13,694 nucleotides of DNA from Epilinea sp044228875 (lineage in GTDB: Bacteria > Chloroflexota > Anaerolineae > Epilineales > Epilineaceae). Below, piece by piece: positions 6,528-13,694 of this stretch; position 1 is the stretch's first letter, and every line of letters starts with the position of its first letter. A program made the translations under genes and the position numbers. The stretch covers positions 1-13,694 of the forward strand of contig JBGAUA010000092.1 in assembly GCA_044228875.1 (NCBI GenBank), read 5' to 3'. The notes beneath the pieces are model-generated. The model saw only the letters and a list, made by a program, of their open reading frames with translations, had not been told where the DNA came from and did not search any database.

Positions 6528-8364
6528 GAGGCCGCCTCGTCGCGCGCTTCCGCGGCCAGGGTCTCCTGGTCCTTGAGCTGCAGGTCGTAGATGCGGGCAT
6601 AGAGGCCGCCGGCCGCCAGCAGCTCCGTGTGGCTGCCCCGCTCGACGATGCGCCCGCCGTCCAGCACCAGGATCAGGTCCGCGCGCTTGAGGGTCAAGAG
6701 CCGCTGGGCGATGATGAAGGTCGTCCGGCCTCGCATCAGCTCGGCGAGGGCCTCGCGGATCTGGTGCTCCGTCTCCGTGTCCACCGCGCTCATGGCGTCA
6801 TCCAGGATCAGGATGCGCGGCTGCATGACCAGGGCCCGGGCGATGGCCACGCGCTGCCGCTGGCCGCCCGACAGGGTCACGCCGCGTTCGCCGATGATCG
6901 TGTCGTAGCCTTCCGGCAGGCGCAGGATGAAGTCGTGCGCCCGCGCCGCGCGCGCGGCGGCCATCACCGCCTCGTCGTCCGCGTCCAGGCGGCCGTAGGC
7001 GATGTTGTCGCGGATGGTGGCGGAGAAGAGGAAGCTGTCCTGCAGCACCGTCGCGATCTGGGCGCGCAGGCTCTCCAGGGTTACCTGGCGCACGTCGTGG
7101 CCGTCGACCAGGACGGCGCCGCCCGAGACATCGTAGAAGCGGGGGATCAGGTTGACCACCGAGGACTTGCCCGAACCCGTGGGGCCGAACAGGGCCACCA
7201 CCTGGTTGGGCTCGGCCGCGAAGTCCAGGTTGAAGAGCACCGGCTGCTCGCCGTAGCCGAAGCTGACGTCCATGAAGGCCACGCGGCCCGAAAGCGGCGG
7301 CAGGACCAGGGCGTCGGCGGCCTCGGCCACCTCGGGCGGGGTGTCCAGGATCTCGTAGAGCCGCTTGCCGGCGGCCACCGCCTCGCTGGAGCGGTTGACC
7401 AGGAAGCCCAGGTTCTGCGTCGGCGCTCCCAGCTGGGTGATCCAGAAGGCGATGCTCGCCAGGCTGCCGATGCTGAGGCCGCCGGCGAGCACCTGCTGCC
7501 CGCCCACCAGGAGCGTCAGGGCCAAGGTCAGGCCGACGACGGCGTTCATGGTGGGGAAGAAGTCGGCGAAGGCGTGGATGGCCCGGATGCGACGCCGCAG
7601 GAAGACCTCGTTCTCCTCGGCGTAGCGGCCGATCTCCCAGGGCTCGCGGGCGAAGGCCTTCACCACCCGCATGCCGGTGAAGTTCTCCTGGGCGCGGGTG
7701 CTGATCACCCCTTCCTGGTCCTGCACCGCCCGGAAACGCGGTTCGATCACCTGGCCGAAGCGCAGGGTGACCAGGAGCAGGAGCAGCATCGGGGAGAGCG
7801 CCACCAGAGCCAGCGCCGGCGCCTGCCACACCAGGATGCCCGCCACCGACAGGAAGAGGATCGGCACGCTGACCGCCTCCAGCAGGCCTTCGCCCAGGAA
7901 GGTCTGGATCTTGCCGATGTCGCCGATGGCGCGGCTCATCAGGTCGCCGGACTGCGCCCGGTCGTGAAAGCCGAAGGACAGGCGCTGCAGGTGGTTGAAG
8001 AAGGCGTTGCGCAGGTCGAAGGCCACCCGCTGGCTGAGCCAGGCGCCCAGGTACATCTCCGTCAAGCTGAACGCGCCGCGCAGCACGGCGATGGCCACCA
8101 GCAGGCCGGCGGCCACCAACAGGGCGTCGCCGCCGCGCAGGTCCAGGCGGGCCAGGAGGTTCTTGCCGCCGGGCAGCCCTTCGAGGATGCCGCCGTCCTG
8201 CCGGCCCGTGCCCAGCGCCAGGTCGATGGACCAGCCCAGTATGGCCGGGACGGTCAGCCCCAGCAGGGTGGATCCGGCCATGGCCAGGTAGGCGCCCAGC
8301 ACCCGGCCCCGGTAGGGGCGCAGGAAACCCAGGAGGCGGAAGCTGACCCGCGCGAACTCGGGCA

Positions 8365-8365
<1 letters not shown>
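6524..8365 (-). CDS. ABC exporter half-transporter, degenerate-site subunit of a heterodimer
   Basis: The product has 613 residues, with six membrane segments (about 24-46, 81-101, 160-182, 184-205, 270-293, 297-317) and a C-terminal nucleotide-binding domain. Walker A GPTGSGKS (394-401), the Q-loop Q442 and the signature LSGGQ (498-502) are intact. Walker B reads ILILDD, so the catalytic Glu is Asp (D523), and the switch His is Gln (Q554, in AQRLLT). Both changes are typical of the degenerate subunit in heterodimeric exporters such as TM287/288, BmrCD and LmrCD. Its intact signature would complete the consensus ATP site of the partner encoded immediately downstream. Its ATG shares one base with the gyrA stop (TGATG), so its translation is probably coupled to gyrA. 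The substrate is unknown. Confidence 0.9.
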
Positions 8366-10968
<2,603 letters not shown>

Positions 10969-11082
10969 GTCTGGTCCTTGAGCGCTCACCTCTGGGTGAG
11001 CCGAAGTTAAACGGCGGCGCGTGGCGGCGCCGCCCGCGCCGGCTTGCGCGCCGCGTCTGGCTGCCGGTCGCCCAAGGGTTGA

Positions 11083-11091
11083 ATTATAGCA
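11083..11091 (-). promoter_or_regulatory. Extended -10 promoter of gyrA
   Basis: The minus strand reads TGC then TATAAT, a perfect -10 box (11088-11083) with the TGn extension (11091-11089). No -35 box is present; that position falls inside a GC-rich palindrome. Transcription would start near 11076, leaving a leader of about 108 bases before the ATG at 10968. Confidence 0.65.
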
Positions 11092-11098
11092 CCCTGCC

Positions 11099-11134
11099 GC
11101 CCCGCCGCCCGCCGCCGGCCGCCGCCGGCGGGGC
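11099..11134. repeat. GC-rich palindrome between the divergent promoters
   Basis: Nine-base arms GCCCCGCCG (11099-11107) and CGGCGGGGC (11126-11134) form a perfect inverted repeat around an 18-base centre that is itself a CCG/CGG repeat. It covers the places where both the gyrA and the PIG-L -35 boxes would lie. It could be a regulator site or a supercoiling-sensitive structure, or simply a low-complexity run. Confidence 0.45.
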
Positions 11135-11141
11135 CATGGGC

Positions 11142-11147
11142 TAGAAT
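11142..11147 (+). promoter_or_regulatory. -10 box of the PIG-L gene, likely leaderless
   Basis: TAGAAT matches five of six bases of the -10 consensus and ends 8 bases before the A of the ATG at 11155. A normal start distance would place the transcript's first base at or next to that ATG. No -35 box or Shine-Dalgarno sequence is present, as is usual for leaderless genes. Confidence 0.5.
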
Positions 11148-11154
11148 TGGCCGC

Positions 11155-11865
11155 ATGCAGAGCGAGACCCGCGGCCCGGAACGGGCGCTGGTGGTGATGG
11201 CCCATCCGGACGACGCCGAGTTCGCCGCCGGCGGAACCCTGGCGCGCTGGTGCGCCCAGGGTTGGACGGTGGATCTGGTGGTGGTGACCGACGGCTCGCG
11301 TGGCTCCGCCGATCCGCTGATGACACCCTCACGACTTGCCGAGCTGCGCGCGGCCGAGCAGCGAGCGGCGGCGGCGGTCCTGGGCCTCGGCCGGGTGGAC
11401 TTTCTGGGCTGGCCGGACGGCGAGGTGCAGCCGGACCTGCGCCTCCGGCACGCCATCACGCGCGAGATCCGCCTGCGCCGCCCCGACCTGGTGATGACCC
11501 ACGACCCGGCCACCCTCTACTGGGACCACCACATCAACCATCCCGACCACCGCGCCGTCGGCCAGGCCACGCTCGACGCGGTCTTCCCCACGGCGCGCGA
11601 CCGGCTCAACGCCCCGCAGCTCCTGGCCGACGGGCTGGAGCCCCATGTCGTGCGCACCGTCTACCTGGCCGGCGCTCTGCAGCCGGACACCTGGGAGGAC
11701 ATCTCGGCGGGCTTCGAGCGCAAGCTCGCGGCGCTCCGCGAGCACGGCAGCCAGATCCCCGACCAGGAGGCCCTGCGGCGCCGGCTGCTGGAACGCCACC
11801 GCGGCCTGGCCGAAGGCCATGGCATGGATCTCGCGGAGGTGTTCAAGGTGATCCGCCTCAGCTGA
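11155..11865 (+). CDS. PIG-L/LmbE family deacetylase
   Basis: These are zinc-dependent enzymes that remove acetyl groups from N-acetylglucosamine-type amides, as in MshB, BshB and GlcNAc-PI deacetylase. The product has 236 residues, the usual size. Near the N-terminus AHPDDAE (16-22) supplies zinc ligands H17 and D20 and the catalytic acidic residue D19. HPDHR (129-133) supplies the third ligand, H132. The VVVTDGSRGS strand and turn (42-51) and LGWPDGEV are also typical. There is no signal peptide or membrane segment, so it is cytoplasmic. The substrate could be a thiol precursor (mycothiol or bacillithiol type), a glycolipid or another amino sugar; no partner ligase or glycosyltransferase is close by to decide. 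It diverges from gyrA and appears to be translated from a leaderless mRNA. Confidence 0.9.
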   Translation: MQSETRGPERALVVMAHPDDAEFAAGGTLARWCAQGWTVDLVVVTDGSRGSADPLMTPSRLAELRAAEQRAAAAVLGLGRVDFLGWPDGEVQPDLRLRHAITREIRLRRPDLVMTHDPATLYWDHHINHPDHRAVGQATLDAVFPTARDRLNAPQLLADGLEPHVVRTVYLAGALQPDTWEDISAGFERKLAALREHGSQIPDQEALRRRLLERHRGLAEGHGMDLAEVFKVIRLS

Positions 11866-11930
11866 TACCGCACCACCTTGGGACAAGCGGGGGGACATGC
11901 GGGTCGCCTTGTCGTGAACCGGCCGCTTCA

Positions 11931-11946
11931 GCTGGGTGCACCCAGC
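11931..11946. repeat. Perfect 16-base palindrome upstream of the sortase gene
   Basis: GCTGGGTGCACCCAGC equals its own reverse complement. It lies in the 146-base gap between the PIG-L and sortase genes, about 65 bases before the sortase ATG. As DNA it could be an operator; as RNA it gives only a 6-base stem with a TGCA loop and no T-run, so it is a poor terminator. Confidence 0.45.
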
Positions 11947-12011
11947 GCAGCGTCCGGCCACTCTCAATATCCTCCGTGGTGCGCTCCTGGCGCCCGAAAG
12001 GAAGCCCGAGC

Positions 12012-12704
12012 ATGCGAATTCCAGACAGCAGCCGACGCCTCGGCGCGGCCGCCCTCCTGCTGCTTACCGGCGCGGGCCTGTCGGCCTGCGGTCGATCCGG
12101 TCTGGCCGCCGAGCCCGTCTATCCCGGCATCGAGGCGCAGCTCGTGCCCACCTTCACCGCCCTGCCGGCGCCTTCGGCCACCATTACCCCGCTGCCTTCC
12201 GCCACGCCCACCGAAGCCTACCGCACGCCGACACCCGACCTCTTCCAGGCTGCCGGGCGGCCGGTCCTGCTGGAGATCCCGGCCATCGATGTGCGCGCCA
12301 CCATCGAGGAGGTGGGCCTCTTGCCCAACGGCCAGGTGGACGTGCCGCGCGTGGCCATGAACGTCGCCTGGTTCCGGGACAGCGCCCTTCCCGGGCAGAA
12401 GGGCAAGCCCTCGGTGATCGACGGTCACCTGGACTCGCCTACCGGGCCGGCGGTGTTCTACAAGCTGCGCTTCCTGATCCCCGGAGACGAGATGGTCGTC
12501 ACCTACGAGAACGGCGACCGTTACGTGTTCGTGGTGGAGGACAAGGAGCGCTACCGCCACGACCAGGCGCCCTTGGCCAAGATCTTCGGCCGCAACCCGG
12601 GGCGCATGCTGAACCTGATCACCTGTGACGGGGCCTGGGACACCGGCGCCGCCAACTACGAGCAGCGTCTGGTCGTCTATTCACGGCTGAAGGACACCGA
12701 GTAG
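12012..12704 (+). CDS. Sortase with lipoprotein signal (class not settled, class F/E-like)
   Basis: Sortases are cysteine transpeptidases that cut a sorting signal and join the protein to a surface nucleophile. The product has 230 residues. It opens with a short basic stretch, a hydrophobic segment (10-22) and a lipobox LSAC with Cys at 26, so it is predicted to be lipid-anchored. A Thr/Pro-rich linker follows (about 45-76). The catalytic domain spans about 84-230: H139 in IDGHLDS, C205 in LNLITCDG, and R219 in EQRLVVYSR. The short domain and lack of a C-terminal membrane helix resemble class E/F enzymes. The ATG at 12012 is chosen from an AAAGGA upstream; the same frame runs open much further back but there it is only a shadow of the PIG-L gene. 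No substrate with a sorting motif is encoded in the window. It may be transcribed with the PIG-L gene or separately. Confidence 0.87.
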   Translation: MRIPDSSRRLGAAALLLLTGAGLSACGRSGLAAEPVYPGIEAQLVPTFTALPAPSATITPLPSATPTEAYRTPTPDLFQAAGRPVLLEIPAIDVRATIEEVGLLPNGQVDVPRVAMNVAWFRDSALPGQKGKPSVIDGHLDSPTGPAVFYKLRFLIPGDEMVVTYENGDRYVFVVEDKERYRHDQAPLAKIFGRNPGRMLNLITCDGAWDTGAANYEQRLVVYSRLKDTE

Positions 12705-12706
12705 GG

Positions 12707-12719
12707 GCGACCTTGTCGC
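12707..12719. terminator. Small hairpin between convergent sortase and purC genes
   Basis: GCGAC, a 3-base loop and GTCGC form a 5-base stem in the 28-base gap between the two stop codons. It is short and has no T-run on either strand, so it is only a weak candidate for a shared terminator. Confidence 0.25.
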
Positions 12720-12732
12720 GCCTGGCAGCCGA

Positions 12733-13680
12733 TCAGGACAGCAGGCCCGCTCGGCGCAGGTTGGCCGGGATGCGCTCGGCGGGCGCCCGCTCGTCGGGCT
12801 CGAAGGGCTTGCCCGTCAGCCGCTCCAGGGCAAGCCGGTAGGTGCGGCTCATGCGCTCCGCCAGTTCCGCCGGCAGCGGTGGCGGCGGTCCCTCGCCGCG
12901 GTAACCCTGTTCCACGTACCAGCGGCGCAGAAACTCCTTGTCGAAGGTTTCGGGCTCCTCGCCCGCCGCCATCCGCGCCTCGTAGCTGGCAGCCTCCCAG
13001 TAGCGCGAGCTGTCCACGGTATGCAACTCGTCCACCAGCAGCAGCTCGCCATGGGCCATTCCGAACTCGTACTTGGTGTCCACCAGGATCAGTCCGCGCT
13101 CAGCCGCCAGCGCCTGGCCGCGGGCGAAGAGCCCCAGGGTGGCCCGCTCCATCCGCGCGTAGATGTCGGCGGGCACCAGACCTTCGGCCAGCAAGGCCTC
13201 CCGACTGATCTGGGCGTCGTGCCCGCCGTGCTGCGCCTTGGTGGTGGGGGTGATGACCGGCTCCGGCAGGCGCTGGTTCTTGCGAAGGCCGTCCGGGAAG
13301 TCCAGCCCATAGATCTGGCGCCGGCCCTGGGCGTAGTTGGTCCAGAGCGCCGTGTCGGTGACCCCGGTGATGTAGCCCCGGACGACCATCTCCACCGGCC
13401 AGACCTTGGCGGAGCGCACCAACAAGGTGTTGGGGTCCGGCCGGCTGATGAGGTGGTTGGCGATGACGTCGCCGGTGCGCTCGAACCACCACACGGCCAT
13501 GGCGGTCAGGATCTGCCCTTTGTAGGGTATGGTGCCCAGCACGCGGTCGAAGGCGCTCTGCCGGTCGGTGGTCACGATCAGTCGCCGGTCTCCGAGATCC
13601 CAGATGTCCCTGACCTTGCCTTGGATGCGCGGTCCCAGCGGGAGGTCGATGCTCTCGAGCATGGGGGGTTGGGAGGGCAT
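12733..13680 (-). CDS. purC: Phosphoribosylaminoimidazole-succinocarboxamide (SAICAR) synthase
   Basis: This joins aspartate to CAIR using ATP to make SAICAR in de novo purine synthesis, in the cytoplasm. The product has 315 residues, the length of the longer Ade1-like form rather than the 237-residue E. coli form. Family motifs appear in order: GKVRDIW (21-27, nucleotide loop), TTDRQSAFD (37-45), VVRGYITG (99-106), LPEPVITPTTK (138-148) followed by QHGGHD, LVDTKYEFG (199-207) and DELHTVDSSRYW (217-228, substrate binding). The ATG at 13680 is supported by GGAG 7 bases upstream; an ATG six codons later is possible. The gene is complete, with only 14 bases left before the window edge, so its promoter and upstream partners are not visible. 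It converges on the sortase gene. Confidence 0.95.
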   Translation of the reverse strand: MPSQPPMLESIDLPLGPRIQGKVRDIWDLGDRRLIVTTDRQSAFDRVLGTIPYKGQILTAMAVWWFERTGDVIANHLISRPDPNTLLVRSAKVWPVEMVVRGYITGVTDTALWTNYAQGRRQIYGLDFPDGLRKNQRLPEPVITPTTKAQHGGHDAQISREALLAEGLVPADIYARMERATLGLFARGQALAAERGLILVDTKYEFGMAHGELLLVDELHTVDSSRYWEAASYEARMAAGEEPETFDKEFLRRWYVEQGYRGEGPPPPLPAELAERMSRTYRLALERLTGKPFEPDERAPAERIPANLRRAGLLS

Positions 13681-13694
13681 GGCGGGGCTCCGAG

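Noticed and set aside
4653..6590. Plus-strand open frame of 645 codons opposite the ABC gene
   Set aside because: It is antisense to a clear ABC exporter and rich in His, Gln, Arg and Ala, as expected for a shadow frame in GC-rich DNA. It has no recognisable motif.
10969..11205. N-terminal extension of gyrA by 79 residues
   Set aside because: It crosses the TATAAT promoter and the divergent PIG-L start, is low in complexity, and the GyrA family start with a good ribosome-binding site is at 10968.
11250..12011. Extended sortase reading frame overlapping the PIG-L gene
   Set aside because: This part is a Gly/Arg/Pro-rich shadow of the deacetylase. The true start at 12012 has a ribosome-binding site and is followed by a signal peptide.

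Overview
This window looks like a chromosomal segment from a GC-rich bacterium, most plausibly a Chloroflexota (Anaerolineae-like) lineage. That placement is inferred from gene style: a lipobox-bearing sortase with a Thr/Pro-rich linker, a compact RpoD-type sigma factor, a PIG-L deacetylase, and small secreted proteins of a type common in that phylum. No rRNA or other decisive marker is present.

The window has two halves that meet near a tRNA-Gln gene at 2926-2996. The left part (1 to about 2920) is accessory in character. It is poor in recognisable genes and lower in GC: the two 60-base lines I counted, at 541 and 1081, are both 50% GC, against 65% and 67% for lines at 5101 and 9001. It holds the 3' end of a beta-propeller-like protein, a headless FxLYD-like domain, two small N-terminally anchored hypothetical proteins, a 560-base stretch with no credible gene, and what looks like a roughly 25-codon remnant of an AbiEi-type antitoxin.

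The right part is dense core genome. On the minus strand, gyrA (10968 to 8365) runs into two ABC exporter half-transporters (8365 to 6524, 6527 to 4629) through overlapping stop/start codons, so the three form one translationally coupled unit. Downstream of these, also on the minus strand, an RpoD-type sigma factor has its own well-formed promoter, a leader hairpin, and a hairpin followed directly by the tRNA-Gln gene. Diverging from gyrA on the plus strand are a PIG-L deacetylase, apparently leaderless, and a lipoprotein-type sortase. purC converges on the sortase from the right edge.

The two ABC subunits carry complementary deviations: Asp for the catalytic Glu and Gln for the switch His in one, a broken signature motif in the other. 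This is the hallmark of a heterodimeric exporter with one consensus and one degenerate ATP site. I found no CRISPR array, insertion sequence, phage gene or clearly new multigene system. The observations most worth a second look are the compositional junction at tRNA-Gln with the toxin-antitoxin remnant, the divergent gyrA/PIG-L promoter region with a GC palindrome in place of both -35 boxes, the coupling of gyrA to the exporter, and the lipobox sortase.
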